This document shows, in pieces, positions 1 to 12,150 of a DNA stretch of 64,000 nt (position 1 is its first letter; the number at the start of each line of letters is the position of its first letter). Under the pieces are notes generated by a model. That model was not told where the DNA came from, made no database searches, and saw only the letters and a program-made list of their open reading frames with translations. The DNA is from Eudorina sp. 2006-703-Eu-15. Lineage: Eukaryota > Chlorophyta > Chlorophyceae > Chlamydomonadales > Volvocaceae. The stretch is taken from contig BDSI01000001.1 of NCBI GenBank assembly GCA_003117195.1, forward strand, positions 2,518,164 through 2,582,163, in the 5' to 3' direction. A program made the position numbers and the translations under genes.

Positions 1-189
1 TTCGATGCTATAACTTTGTGCACAGCGAGTACAGCATCGCTTGGACCCGACGAAATATACTAGTCCGCACTGGGCACACACCATAAGACGGTTTTTGTGT
101 CCATAATTGCTTATGAATATGACATAAATGTTTAGCATAGGCGGCATGGCGTCATTGAGGCTCAGATTTGCGCGGTCACCTACAACGCT

Positions 190-3100
190 ATGTCCTTGCG
201 GGTGCTGAACGTCGCCGAAAAACCCAGCGTCGCAAAGGAGGTGTCCAGGATCCTCAGCGATGGATCAGCGAGGTCGTCTCGCGGACCGTGAGTTAACCTG
301 CGCCACAAGTTCTCGCCGTCGCGACATGTCCCAGCCATCGACAAACGCACGCAATACCCTGCGGTCCTATCCCCGCCCTTGACCGCCTGCCTCATCATCG
401 TCCCTCATTAGACCCTTAACCACCATCCAGAAGCGTGTGGCTCCAACAGTTCCCCACGGCGGACGCAACCTGTCACGGGGCCCCCACGCAAGCGTACACG
501 CACCGTTTTCACGCCCAACCCCACAGGGCGCGTTTCAATCCCATCTGGGAGTTCAGTTACAACGTTGAGGGCCGGCAGGCGACCATGGTGTTCACGTCAG
601 TGGCAGGCCACCTCATGGAGGTGGAGTTCCCAGACGCGTGAGTGACCCGGGGGCCCATGGACCGCATCAGCAGCCCCGCCTCGAACGTGGGTATCCCTAT
701 CGGGGATGGGCGGGAAGGCAGCAGCCCCCGCGCGCCAGCCCGGGGACAGAGCTCACGCCTTAGGCGACGCGGCCAGCAGGCAGGGAGCTCTTGGTTGTGC
801 AGCATCCGGCTGATACAGCCAGGAATTGACAGAGAAAGGGCTTGAGCGGTCGCGGGACATGACACGAGTTGAGGCATCGTGAATCTTGGTGACTGGCACC
901 AAGCGTTCTGATGGAGATGCTTCTGCGCGGGAAGGAGCAAACGAGGGACAGTGGCCGCCCGTCCCCTCCGGACAGCCCAACAGTCCCCGGCCCTCGCCAC
1001 ACGCCTGGCAGCAGCAACCTCGGGCGCCCACACGGCCTCCGAATCTCCCGCATATCAGGTGTTCAGATAGCACGCCTTACCTGCCGTCACACACGCGTGC
1101 AGGATGACATCGCATCGCCGCGGTGTGCACCGTCCGAGGCCCCGCACTATGCGCTCGCCTGGTGCCACGCATTGCCGTGCTGCAGGTACCGAAAGTGGCA
1201 CAGCTGCAACGACGTTGACCTCTACAGCTGCCCGGTGGACAAGGCGGTGCCGGCGGTGGGTCTCCCGAAGGGCCGCGGCGAGGGGGCCTCCCGTCGCGGC
1301 GGGTCTCCCGCACACCGGAAGCAGAGCTCCCGTGTTGCATCACCGGTCATTGCCCCTCCTCCCTCCTCATCCGCCTTACTGCCTTCTGGGGGTGCATGTC
1401 CGCACCCTGTATAATGTCCATACCATACCATACCATACCATACCATACCATACCATACCATACCATACCATACCATACCATACCATACCATACCATACCA
1501 TACCATACCATACCATACCATACCATACCATACCATACCATACCGTGTGCAGCGACCACCTCGTTTCCCGGTGACCCTCCGCCTCTCGGTCGGTGACCCT
1601 CCGCCTCTCGGTCGGTCGCGCCTGCAGCGCCGCGTTGCTGGCCCCCTGGCAGCTCCGATGCGCGTCGACGGGCCCTGCGGGGAACAACACACACACACAC
1701 ACACACACACACACGATGGACCCTGGCCTGGGCGGTTCTGGGCGGGTATCCCATCACATTCCCAAGATCGCCCGTGCGCCCGACCACGGGCACGACGGGC
1801 GGTCTGCGCGCACCGCATCCCCGCGCCCCGACGCGCCTCCTGCCCTGCCCTTTGCCTGCGTGCACCTCATCCCTCCCGCCCTCCCTCCCTCCCAATTTCC
1901 CTGGTCTGAGCCGCTCAGGACAAGCAAGACATGAAACGGCAGCTGGAGCAGCTCAGCCGGCAGTGCCAGTGGCTGGTGCTGTGGCTGGATTGCGATCGGG
2001 AGGGCGAGAACATCAGCTTTGAGGTGCGGACAGCTGCCGGGGGCGCTGAGTTCCGGAGCGAGGGTCAGGGCGGGCCGAGGCGGAGCCGTTGGATCCCTGC
2101 CACTACACCACTACGCGACCGTCTCGCCGCCCTGCTGTTTGGGATGGGCGCTCTCTCACACACCTCTCGCGTCCCATGCGCGAGCGAGGAGGCCGAACCC
2201 ACATCGCACGCAGCCAGTGCCGTCACGTCCCTTTTATAGTAGTAGTAATAACCGTTACAGGGTGGACCCGAGTCTCTTTGCGGCGGGCGTCGCCTGAATC
2301 CGCCCACGGCAGCCAGTCATGACTTGAACCCTTCCACGGCCTCGTTGATGGCATCTTCTCACGTACTGTTCGGCCGCGCATTAAAGAACGGCATCTCGTT
2401 CATACTGTTCAGGCGGGCGGTCCGTCGCGGCCCAACGCGCACGGCTCCCGGCATCCGCACGGGGAGGTGAAGGGCTTGGCTTACGGACTGTCCAACAATC
2501 CCTCTCTTGGGGTTCGCCCCCTCCCCCCCATGCGTATCCGTAATGGCTGCTGCGTTCCCCCTCCTCGGCGCCGGATCTGAATCTGAACAACCTGGATCTG
2601 GATCTGAACAACCCCCGGGGGCCCGGCCGCGCGGACCGCAGGTAATGGCTGTGTGCCGCGCCATCAACCCCCGGCTGGTGGTCCGCCGCGCCCGCTTCTC
2701 GGCGCTCATTCCGCGGGAGCTGCACCGCGCGATGGCGACGCTGGGCCAGCCCAACGCCAACGACGCGGCGGCGGTGGACGCGCGGCAAGAGATCGACCTG
2801 CGCATCGGGGCCAGCTTCACCCGCTTCCAGACCAAGCAGCTCCGGGTGGGGTGTGTGTGCGTGTTTATCAAGAAGCCCGTCCAGCCCATAAACCACAACA
2901 ACAACCTTCGTACCGACTAGCATTTTAAGCGAAGACGGAGCAAGCGAGCCGAGCCACCACCGGGTTAATCTGTGTGCCGTATGTATGGGCGGTGTTTTCC
3001 TGGTTTGCATGTTTAGGTCCCGGATATCCACCCGCCCCGCGCGTTTCGCTGCCTGTACGTTGGGCCGGTATCTGGCCCTGGCCTGCATCTGTTCTTATGG

Positions 3101-6100
3101 GGAATGTGCTGTCCATGTGCCTAGCGAGAAACCCGGCCGACCCGAACCAGTGACCAATATACTGTGACCACTACGCACGTGGGTTCTAGCCGCGATGCAC
3201 ATGTGCGTGATTGCGTGTGTGCCCGTGTCTCCTCTCTCTCTCTCGATTCCCTCCGGGGCCCCGCAGGACCGCTTCGACATGTCCGGCATCGCCGCCGTGC
3301 GGGAGCGCATCCAGCGGGACAACCGCGCGCCCGTCATCAGCTACGGCCCCTGCCAGTTCCCCACGTTGGGCATCATCGTGCAGCGGGCCTGGGAGGTGCA
3401 GAACCACGTGCGGGAGCAGTTCTGGTGAGAGAGGGGGGGCCAGTTCTGGTGAGAGGGGGGGCAGTTCTGGTGAGAGGGGGGGGGGCAGTTCTGGTGAGAA
3501 GGGGGGGCAGTTCTGGTGAGAAGGGGGGGGGGGGGGGGGGGGGCAGTTCTGGTGAGAGGGGGGGGCAGTTCTGGTGAGAGGGGGGGGCAGTTCTGGTGAG
3601 AGGGGGGGGCAGTTCTGGTGAGAGGGGGGGGCAGTTCTGGTGAGAGGGGGGGCAGTTCTGGTGAGAGGGGGGGGGGGGGGGGCAGTTCTGGTGAGAGGGG
3701 GGGGCAGTTCTGGTGAGAGGGGGGGGGCAGTCCTGGTGAGAGGGGGGCAGTTCTGGTGAGAGGGGGGGCAGTTCTGGTGAGAGGGGGGGCAGTTCTGGTG
3801 AGGGAGCTGTTCGGCTGAGGGGCCTGGGCTGAGGGGCCTGGGCTTACGAGGGCCGGACGCACGGGGCGGCCACAAGGGGCGGCTCGCCCCCCGGGCGGGT
3901 GGGCAGTTGGGGCCCCGGTGGGGCCTGGCCCCTCCGTCACCTCCCTCTGGGCGCTGCGACGAGCGGGCGGCCCCTCCTATGCCCTCCTGAGGCGCCCATC
4001 CCCCGCGCTGTGCGCCCCACGGCCCCGACGGCTGAGTGCTGGGGCTCGAGCACCTTGACGCGTGTCGGTGCGTCTCGGTGCATGTGTCTGTGTGTGTTTA
4101 ATGACAAACCCGCCCAGAACCGCCCAGGCCCAGATCTCGGTGCATGTGTGTGTATGTGTTCGTAGGCGGAGCGGAGCAGGAGAGTGCACTGAGCTTTTTG
4201 AGGATACTCTGGGTGCTCTAAGTGCGACATGCAGGGGGGGGACATAGCAGTGCCCAACGGTTGCCCGTACGCTCTCGGTGCATTGGTGTGGGTGTGCTGG
4301 TGATCCCACGGGGCCATAAGGTTAGTTAGTTTGGATCCGGCAGGCACATTCGATCCTAACGGCCCACCCACCCCCACCCCGGCATCTCGCCGCCCCCTTG
4401 CCGCCCGCAGGACCGTCCACGTGACCTATCGCGAGCCGCCGCCCGCCAGCGGCTTCTGCGTGTTCGAGTGGGCGCGGGGGCGGCTGTTCGACGAGGCGAT
4501 TGCGGAGATGTACTTCGAGGTGAGATGCCGGCCCGGAACCGGACCCGGAACCGGACCCCGCGAGCCCGAGCCCGTGCGGGGGCCTCGTGCGGAGGCCGTC
4601 CTGTGTCTTGGACAGGACGGCCGACGTTGGAGAGGTTCAAAGCGCCGGCCGCCGCGGCGGCGGCGGCGGCGGGGGTTAAATTGAGAAAAACAAATAAACC
4701 CGCAGAACGAACCCGGACACACCCAGCATAACGCAGTATACTTACGGGGTGCGGTACCTGCAGAGCAAACGAAAAGATAGAGACCGGCGGCGGGGGGAGG
4801 GGGGAGTGACGCTGGGCTTCTCCTGTTGAGTGTGATGCGGCAACGCGGGCCCGCCCAACTTGGTGCCCCCCGCAGGTGTGCCAGGAGGCGGGTCCCGCGG
4901 TGGTGGTGGCGGTGCGGGGCAACACCCGCACCCGCCAGGCCCCGGCGCCGCTGAGCACGCTGGAGATGCAGAAACGCGCCACCGCCAAGCTGAGGATGTC
5001 GGGTGGGCCAAGGGCAAGGGGGTAGAGGAAATTGGTAGACTTTTCAAACTGCGCTAGGGGAGGGGGCGGTGAAGGGGGGAGGGGCCGCAGCTATCGGGTT
5101 GCGGGTGGGGGGCCCACGGCTGCTGCGGGGGCGGGACTATGAAGGTGCGACCGCTGCTCTGTGCTCCCCACGCGCCCGCCCTCCTCATTTCCGATCCCGT
5201 AATGTCAATTAAATAAAGACAGCGGAACCGCGAAAGACCCACTTCCGACCCTTTCCCCCTTCCTGGAGTCACCCAGGTGAGCGGATCATGAAGGTGGCGG
5301 AGGAGCTGTACCAGGCGGGGTTCATCAGCTACCCGCGTACGGAGACGGATGTGTTTGACCCGGGCATGGACCTCAGGGTGGGTGGCGAGGGCCCTCGGGG
5401 GCGCAGACGGAGGCGGAGAGATAGGGGGGCCGAAGGCGGAGGCGTCGGCGGGGCGGGGGGAAGGGGCGGGGGGAGGGGCGGGGAGCGCGGGTCGCCCAAA
5501 TGTGTACGGGTGCGTGTGTGTGTGTGCGTGTGTGTGTATATGCGGATGTGCGCACGAGCACACCCACCAACCGAGCTGTCACCGAAATGCCGAGTCGGCG
5601 CACCTCGCCTGCCGATGTGTGTGTCTGGCCATCGGTGTAAATTTGTGACGGGCATCCAGAGAGCGCGCGCGCGTGTGTCAGTGCCGCCTGCCCCGTCACC
5701 GCCGCCAGGGTGTGCATCTGGTATTCAATGAGCTCATGAGTAGCAAGAAAACTGAGCCGAGAGAGGTGAAGGCGTTGACAACGCAGTGCCGCAGGATGTG
5801 CCCGCAATGCGCGTGTGCTTGTTGCAAAAAAAGGGGATGTGATCTCCCCTTCGACACCGTTGCTTCAGCTGCCGCCCTTCCCCGCTCCCTCACACCCCGC
5901 CTCACCCTCTGTATACGATATTCGCTTTGGCAGCAGCGCAGTATAAATGTGTCTACCAATTTCCTATACCCCACGTCCCCACCCATCCTCCCCCGCCCCG
6001 CCACCTGTCGTTCCGCCGGCCAGGGCATCGTGGCCGAGCACACGGGCGACCCGCGATGGGGCGGCCACGCGCAGCGCATCCTCAGCGGGGAGCTCTGGCG

Positions 6101-9100
6101 GCAGCCGCGACCCGGGGGACATGACGATAAGGCCCACCCGCCCATCCACCCCACGAAACACAGCACGGTGCGCGTGTCGGCGTGGGTGCGCGGTCACAGC
6201 GACGCAGCAGCGGATTGTGGGGGATTCTGCGTGCTGCCTCGGGAAGTTGAACGCTGGCGCAACAACGGGGATTGCGTGTGTTCCTTTGGACATTGTAGTG
6301 TATGGCACAGTCGGGGATTGCGTGCTCTTTGGAAGTAGGATTGTATGGCACGGCGTGTGGATGGGGCGCCGACATTACGAGGTGCGTGAACAAAGCGCAA
6401 CGGCCCTACCGTGGTCGGCCTCCCTTCGCGACACACCCGGGGTCGGCTCCACCCTCGTCCCACAAACAGGGAGAACACGACTGGAGCAACGAGAAGAAGC
6501 AGCTGTACGAGTTCATCGTACGGCACTTCCTGGCCTGCTGCTCCAAGGATGCTGTCGGCTCCGAAACCCAAGTGGAGATCGACATTGGCGGTGCGCTCCA
6601 GGGGACGGTGGGGCGGCGGCGGTGAGGCACAGCCTTGGGGGGTGGGGTTGTGTGGCGTGTATAATGGTCATCCAGAACGTGCCTGGGATGACGGCAGCGG
6701 ATCCTGCAGGATCTGCTGTCTGCATCCCAGGCACGTTTGGACTGCGGGAGGTTGGGCGCAGGTGCCTGGGCTGCCGACATGGGACGGATCCCAGGCACCT
6801 GTCCCCATCCTCCCCAGTCTCCACCTCCCCGCCCAGCTCCTCCCCCCGGGGTCATACTGCATGGCTGGCACGCGCGATGAAACTCAAGCAAAGTATAAAT
6901 CAAAAGCTGCTTCGCTGTCCTGAATTGTGATTCATGGATTGATTCATACTGCACTTGTGATTCATATCGTAATACTTGCGTGTTACGAATCGGCATGCAC
7001 GCTCGTGGTTCCATGCACACGCAGGCGAGCGGTTCCGTACCACCGGTCTCATGGTTCTGGAGCGCAACTGGCTGGACGTGTATCCGTACAGCGGCTGGGG
7101 CGGCAACGACAATCTGCCCAAGCTGGTGCAGGGGCAGAGCTTCACGCCCACCGAGATGCGGCTGCGCACGGTACGGGTCCAGGCTCTGGGCTCCGGTTTT
7201 CCCTCCATCACCATCCATCCATTCGGTGTGGGGGCCCCCCAGGGTTGGACGTGTGATGCTGTGGTCCCGCCCGCAACGGGGCGTTTCGGATCCGATGCGC
7301 GTGCTTGATGTGCTTGATGTTTTCAGACCAGAAGCGCGGATCGATGCGCGGGATCCCATCTGCCAATATTGTATTTAGATTGGGTTTGGATTTGGGTTTG
7401 GATTCAGCAAAGCATCCACCCGAGTGCCAGCTGCCAGGATGATGAGCCTTTTGAGATGAGATCCGATGAGATGAGATCCGATGAGATGAGATCCGACGCA
7501 CACTCGGGCTGGCGCGTCGGCGGCCTCCCCCATTCCGTGTGGCCCGCATCCGTACGGACCGCAGGGTACGACCGAGCCGCCGCCGCGCCTCTCGGAGCGC
7601 GACCTCATCGCCAAGATGGAGGCGTACGGCATCGGTACGGACGCGACCGTGGCCGAGCACATACAGAAGCAGCTGGAGCGGGGCTACGCGGAGAAGGACG
7701 AGGCGGCCCTCACGTTTTGGCCCACGCCGCTGGGTAGGTGCGGTCGGGGCGGGCGAGGGGGCCCGTATGTTGCATGTTAGACCCACCCAGACCCGCCCGT
7801 GTGTGTGTGCCGTGTGTAAATGAAAGAGACGCTAGGGATGCATGGGTGGGTGGATGGTCGGCGGAGATGGCGGAAGCGGTGGTTTCGGGCATTTGTACGC
7901 CACGGTAACTGCGCTGACTGCCGGGGTGGGCAAGGATCCGCTGGGGAGTGGGCTGCACGGGAGGCGAAGGGGCCGCCCGCGAGGCGACCCGCCGCGCGCT
8001 GTTGTTGAGCGCCCGACGGTGCGGTGACGTGGTGGGGTGGTTTCCCGGTGTGCCCCATTGGGCGCCGCCGCAGGTGAGGCCCTCATCAGCGGCTACTGCC
8101 GCATGGGCCTCGACGACCTCTGGAAACCCGACCTGCGGGGCAAGATCGAGGCGTCCATCCGGGACGTGGCGGCGGGGCTCGTGAGCAAGGAGCAGGTGCG
8201 GTGAGGTGGGGTGCGGTGAGGGTGGCTACGCCTGCCACAGCGGGCTGACCACAGCCAGCTCAAGGGAGGGTCGAACTTGGCCCTGGCCCAGGCGCCTGCG
8301 ACCGTCCCTGGAGTTGAAGCCCTGACCCAACATATCGGTGTCCATGCGCACCTTCCTGTCCCTCCTCCCCCAACCTCCTTCACTCGTCCTCCGCGTTGCC
8401 TCCCCCACACCTCCTACTCGCCTCCTCCCTCGCCTCGCCTTCACCTCCCCTACACCTCCTCCTCACCCCCTCCCGCCCCCACGTATCGGTTCCCCAATCC
8501 ATACCCCCTCCCGCCCCCAGCGCGGTTTGAATGTGTCTACCAAGTTCCTATACCCTCCCGCCCCCCTCCCCCCCCCCAGGTGCTGCAAGAGGCCATCCAG
8601 TTCTTCCGAGCCGATTTCCTGACGGCTCAGCAGCGGGCCGGGGTGCTGGCGTCTGAGATGGCCAGGTTCCTGCCGGTGGCGGGGGCCGGCGGAGGAGGTG
8701 GAGGCGGCGGTGGAGGTCCCGGGTGAGGACGGTTGATTTCGGTGGGGGGAAGTGAGGATCGTGGCTGGCTGGGCCACCATGTACTCATGTACGGTGCATG
8801 GGAACAGCACCGCATGTGAGGGTCCTGGGGGATGTCATTGTCCCATCTGCCATGTGCTATCATCGGTGATCGGTTTGCGGCATCTCTCCTCGTTCGGGTG
8901 TTGCGGTGACGTGCACCACCCGCTGTGGAAGGGCGGGGAGGCAAGACGGCCGTTGGCCAACGAACAAACGGTCCTCCCAACGCGCCTCAATGAGCCCGGG
9001 TGTCCTACGCTGAGGCTGCCTGCCCTCTGCTGAACTGCCGACCGTGTCCAGGTTCGGTGGTGGTGGGGGCGGCGGCGGCGGTGGGGGCGGAGGCGGTGGC

Positions 9101-11360
9101 CCGCCGCCCAGCGGGCCCTCCCTGGGAACGTGTCAGAGCTGCGGCGGGGCGGCGCTGGTCCTGACCCGGGCGCAGGACGGCCGCTATGTGGCGGTGTGCT
9201 CAAGCACCTCGGTCTGCGGATACAGGTGGGGGGAGGGGGCCGCGGCGGCAGGGAGGGAGGGGAGGGGAGGGAGGAGCTGCCCGGGTCGGTGGCGAGAGGG
9301 AGGCGGCGTGGGGCAGGGGTACGGTATGGGGCCCCGGCAGAGGCGTGTGGGGACTAGTGCCCGTCCCGTGGGGCCGGACGCGCTCGCGCCTTCCGCCCGT
9401 CCATACACCCCCTTCCCCCCGTCTGACATGTCCACCCATTTCCTGTACCCTCCCTTCCTCCCTGGGGAAGCGAAGCAGCTTCATGCCAGCGGCTCGAGTA
9501 CGAGACAATGACGGTGCGGGGGTCACCGGGGCACCGGTCACCGGTCGTCCACCGCCTCCTCCGCCTCTTCCTCTGCCTGCTGCTGCCGTGGCCGCTGCTG
9601 CAGCCCGCCCCCCCTCTCCCCCCCACCTGCCAAAGCGATCACGTGCTCCTGAGAGAGAGAGCCAGCCGACCTGTCCCCGCAGTGTGTCCCGCTGCTCCCC
9701 ACGATACATGAAACCTGCACATACACCCCACGCCACCCTACCCCACGCCACCCACCCCAACCCCACCCCAAACCCACCCCACCCCAACCCCGCCCCCAAA
9801 CCCACGCGTCCACGCAGACTGGCGCTGCCGCGGGCCGTCGCGGAGGCCGCCGTGTCCAACACGCCCTGCGGCGCCTGCGTGCTCGGCGGCGGCGGGGGCC
9901 CCCCCATGCGTGCGGAGCTCAGGTTCAGGATGGCACAGATACCGCCGGGGATACTCCAGGTGGGGGTATACTCCAGGAAGGGCAGTTGGGGACGTCGGTG
10001 GGGACCGCTGTCGACCCGTCGGGGTGCGCGGGGGCTGGGGTGGGGGAGTTAGGAAATGGAAGTTCAGGAAAGTGCCGTACAACTGGGGAGGAAGGGGGAA
10101 GAACCGGACTTGGGGCTAATGATGATGAGTCAAGAGTGAGGCGCAGCGGAGGATGGAGGGAGGCGCTTACAGCAGGGCAGGGAGCCGCGGCTGCTAGGTG
10201 TGGGTTGTGGGTTCTGAGGGGTAACATGGGGTGGGGAGGCACTTGGGGGCCGGACCGGCAAGGATGGATCGTACATGGCTTGGCCATTGGTACGGGCGTG
10301 CCAACGGTCATATGATGATCTTCTGCTGTCCGTACACATTACGTTGTGCCGTACTGCGCAGGAGCCCACCTTGACGGGCTGTCTCGTGTGCGACCCGAGG
10401 ATCAAGGAAATCATTGAGGCCTGCAGCGTCGGAGGGTCCAGGGGTGGCGGCGGCGGCGGAGGAGGAGGAGCAGGGGGAGGGGGAGGGCCCGGGGGCGGCG
10501 GCAGCAACCGTGCCGCCGCCGCCGCAGCTGTCCGCAACGCCCTCTCGAACGCACGTGGCGGAGGCGGAGGCGGCGGAGGCGGAGGCGGTGCAGCGCCGCA
10601 TCAGCGTCAGCCCCAAGCCCTGAATACCGGAGCGTACGGCAGCGCGGCGGACTACGAGGATGGAGGCGGCGGAGGCGGCGCAGGTGCTGATGACGACGTT
10701 GATGACGGAGGTGACCCGGGGAGCGTCGGCGGCGGCGGGCGGGCACGACGCGGCCGCCGGGCCGCGTCGGCGTCGCGTGCCGGAGGCCGCGGCAGCGGCG
10801 CCGCCGGCACCCGGTCTCGCTCCGAACCCGGTACGGCAAGAGGTCGTGGGACACGGGCCGCCGCCGCGGGCGGCGGCAGCAGTGGCGGCGGTGAGACCGG
10901 ACGCAGCCGTACGGCTGGCCGCGGCAGCGGCGGCGGTACGGGTGGACGTGGTGCCGGCGGCGCTGACGGCGCGGACGCGCCGCTGTGCCCGCGGCACAAT
11001 CTGCCGTGCCGCCGCGCCGTGTCGCAGAGCGCAGCAAACCCGAACCGGCCGTACTTCAAGTGCAGCCACGTGGACAGGGCCGAGCAGGACGCGTGCGGCG
11101 CCTTCCTGTGGGAGGACCAATGGGATGGCGCCCCCGTGGTGCCGACACGCAATGGTGGCGGCTTTGGAGGCGGAGGCGGCGGCCGGGGAGGCGGAGGCGG
11201 TGGTGGCGGAGGGGGTGCGTTTGCATCCGCGACGGGTGTGGTGTACGGGGGCGCAGGGGGTGGAGGGATGGGTGGCGGAGGCGGAGGAGGAGGCGGTGGG
11301 GGTGTGTGCTATCGATGTCAGCAGCCGGGGCACTTTGCACGCGATTGCCCCAACGCGTGA
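190..11360 (+). CDS. TOP3A: DNA topoisomerase III alpha, 18 exons, complete
   Basis: Type IA topoisomerase that cuts and passes single strands; with RecQ helicase and RMI partners it dissolves double Holliday junctions in the nucleus. Exons: 190-287, 527-637, 1186-1255, 1919-2023, 2642-2845, 3267-3424, 4411-4519, 4876-5002, 5277-5377, 6024-6167, 6470-6590, 7025-7170, 7565-7733, 8074-8195, 8580-8722, 9052-9225, 9818-9959, 10362-11360. All introns are GT-AG, phases agree, and the total of 3243 nt gives 1080 residues plus TGA. The start ATG gives [16 protein letters not shown], the usual Top3 N-terminus, with catalytic Glu10. TOPRIM motif LDCDREGE supplies D117, D119 and E121. The active-site tyrosine lies in [10 protein letters not shown] (Tyr346). 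Zinc cysteines follow at C670/C673/C692/C698 and as CGAC/CLVC across exons 17-18. A GRF finger starts near C957 and a CCHC knuckle is at C1064-C1077. Gly-rich linkers are unusually long. The family call is very secure; individual splice sites are inferred from the sequence. Confidence 0.96.
1418..1544 (+). repeat. (CCATA)n microsatellite, about 25 units, TOP3A intron 3
   Basis: A near-perfect pentanucleotide run. It reads open in several frames (YHTIP on +, YGMVW on minus), which explains spurious open frames here. Confidence 0.97.
1687..1714 (+). repeat. (AC)14 microsatellite in TOP3A intron 3
   Basis: Uninterrupted AC dinucleotides just upstream of exon 4. Confidence 0.95.
1919..2023 (+). 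other. TOP3A: TOP3A exon 4, TOPRIM acidic motif
   Basis: This 105-nt phase-0 exon encodes the TOPRIM signature [10 protein letters not shown]. The DxDxE acids (D117, D119, E121 of the predicted protein) coordinate the catalytic metal in type IA topoisomerases. All three are intact, so the enzyme core is not decayed here. Confidence 0.92.
3414..3804 (+). repeat. Minisatellite made of the exon 6/intron 6 5' splice junction, about 17 copies
   Basis: The unit is CAGTTCTGGTGAGA followed by 6-20 G residues. The first copy is the real junction: exon 6 ends CAGTTCTG and intron 6 starts GTGAGA at 3425. Sixteen more copies follow in tandem; one carries CAGTCCTG instead of CAGTTCTG. The end of exon 6 and its splice donor are therefore repeated many times inside the intron. 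Confidence 0.95.
5277..5377 (+). other. TOP3A: TOP3A exon 9, catalytic tyrosine
   Basis: This exon encodes [20 protein letters not shown] followed by RTETD. The tyrosine of SYPRTET (Tyr346 by exon summing) forms the covalent 5'-phosphotyrosine intermediate in the type IA family. The exon begins in phase 1 and ends in phase 0. Confidence 0.92.
5514..5540 (+). repeat. (TG)n microsatellite in TOP3A intron 9
   Basis: An imperfect GTGTGTGTGTGCGTGTGTGT run in intron 9, with no coding potential. Confidence 0.85.
6676..6737 (+). repeat. 62-bp near-perfect palindrome in TOP3A intron 11
   Basis: The outer arms AACGTGCCTGGGATG and CATCCCAGGCACGTT are complementary. They enclose a second dyad centred on GGATCCTGCAGGATC. 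Transcribed, it would form a strong hairpin. A related hairpin sharing the GTGCCTGGG/CCCAGGCAC stem lies 20 bp downstream. Confidence 0.88.
6756..6801 (+). repeat. Second short hairpin sharing stem sequence with its neighbour
   Basis: The arms CAGGTGCCTGGG and CCCAGGCACCTG flank a loop of about 20 nt. The core GTGCCTGGG is the same as in the palindrome just upstream. Confidence 0.85.
7453..7497 (+). repeat. 15-bp tandem repeat, 3 copies, TOP3A intron 12
   Basis: Three copies of GATGAGATGAGATCC in tandem, the first truncated. Confidence 0.9.
10362..11360 (+). other. TOP3A: TOP3A last exon: Gly/Arg-rich tail, GRF zinc finger and CCHC knuckle
   Basis: This 999-nt terminal exon carries the last two cysteines of the Top3 zinc module (GCLVC). 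About 190 residues of Gly, Ala and Arg repeats follow, with RGG/RGR-like runs. A GRF-type finger comes next (CPRHNLPC at 957-964, then YFKC, CGAFLW). Another Gly-rich spacer precedes a CCHC knuckle ([14 protein letters not shown], 1064-1077), three residues before the stop. GRF and CCHC modules are known at the C-terminus of animal and plant Top3-alpha and bind single-stranded nucleic acid. Confidence 0.9.
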
Positions 11361-12150
11361 ATGCGACAAGGGGCTCTTTCTCTTCTCGCCTCTACGGAGA
11401 GGATTTGAAGGGAGCGGGTTTGAAGGGTGTGGAAGATGGGAATGGCGGCACGTCTGCCAACCGCGCTCCCCTCGTATAGAAAGGCGCCAAGTTGACACGG
11501 ATCTGACTGCGACAAAATGAACTTTGAATCAGCGCAAGAGCACACGAAAAGCACACGGCACTTTCCGACTGCAAGCAAGGAACTATAAGCAGTGCACTCG
11601 AACACGACATTCGTCTCATCTTGAACAACCGGCGCCTTGCACACACGACCAAAACGGCAGGCCAGTGTCCTCCGGACTCCACCTGGTAGATCTCGAGAGG
11701 CCAGGCACATGCGCAAAACCGCAACAGCACATGCCCCCAAAGGCATGTGCACTCGCTGATAACGGGCAGCGCCATCAGCAGCACCAAAAGGCGCACCCAT
11801 CCCATTGTTCATGCACACACACGACGTCAAATCCGTACCCGAGAAGCCCCGGAGCGATGGCTCAAGGTGTCCGCCCCGACACGGTTCCCATGCATCATCC
11901 ATCCGGGCCAGAAGAGCATCCAGGACATTTGTGCCCCTTGGACACCTACAAAGCAATCGTGGTAATAGCGATGAAAGTCCTGCCCGCCACCAGGTCAGGT
12001 ACTACCCTCCGATGGCGGGTTCCTCCACGAGGGCTTCCGCACACGTACACCTTTGTCTGCACGGTCACGAACACTGCAATGGGCTCTGTGCTAGTCGTGC
12101 CAGCTTGTTGGGTCGCTATATCAATAAAACAACCTGAATAGGCCACCACT
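11361..12150 (-). repeat. Unidentified repeat element, copy 1 (inverted relative to copy 2)
   Basis: The minus strand of about 11390-12150 matches the plus strand of about 18396-20180, interrupted there by extra sequence. Shared landmarks are a 60-70 codon open stretch containing YSGCFIDIATQQAGTT, a TTTGACGTCGTGTGTGTGCAT block, TCGAGTGCACTGCTTATAG, and a CTTCCACACCC..CAAACCCGCT end. Because copy 1 starts within 50 bp of the TOP3A stop, the TOP3A 3' UTR probably lies inside it. I do not recognise a transposase, reverse transcriptase or other TE protein. Confidence 0.7.

Noticed and set aside
1222..1895. Long minus-strand open frames rich in YGMVW and CVCVCV
   Set aside because: They read through the (CCATA)n and (AC)n microsatellites inside TOP3A intron 3.
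3186..3940. Minus-strand open frames with repeated PPLTRTAP
   Set aside because: Reverse translation of the splice-donor minisatellite; no splice signals or codon support.
9200..9907. Long Gly/Pro-rich open frames on both strands over TOP3A introns 16 and exon 17
   Set aside because: Composition artefact of G- and C-rich introns; the Top3 reading frame explains the coding part.
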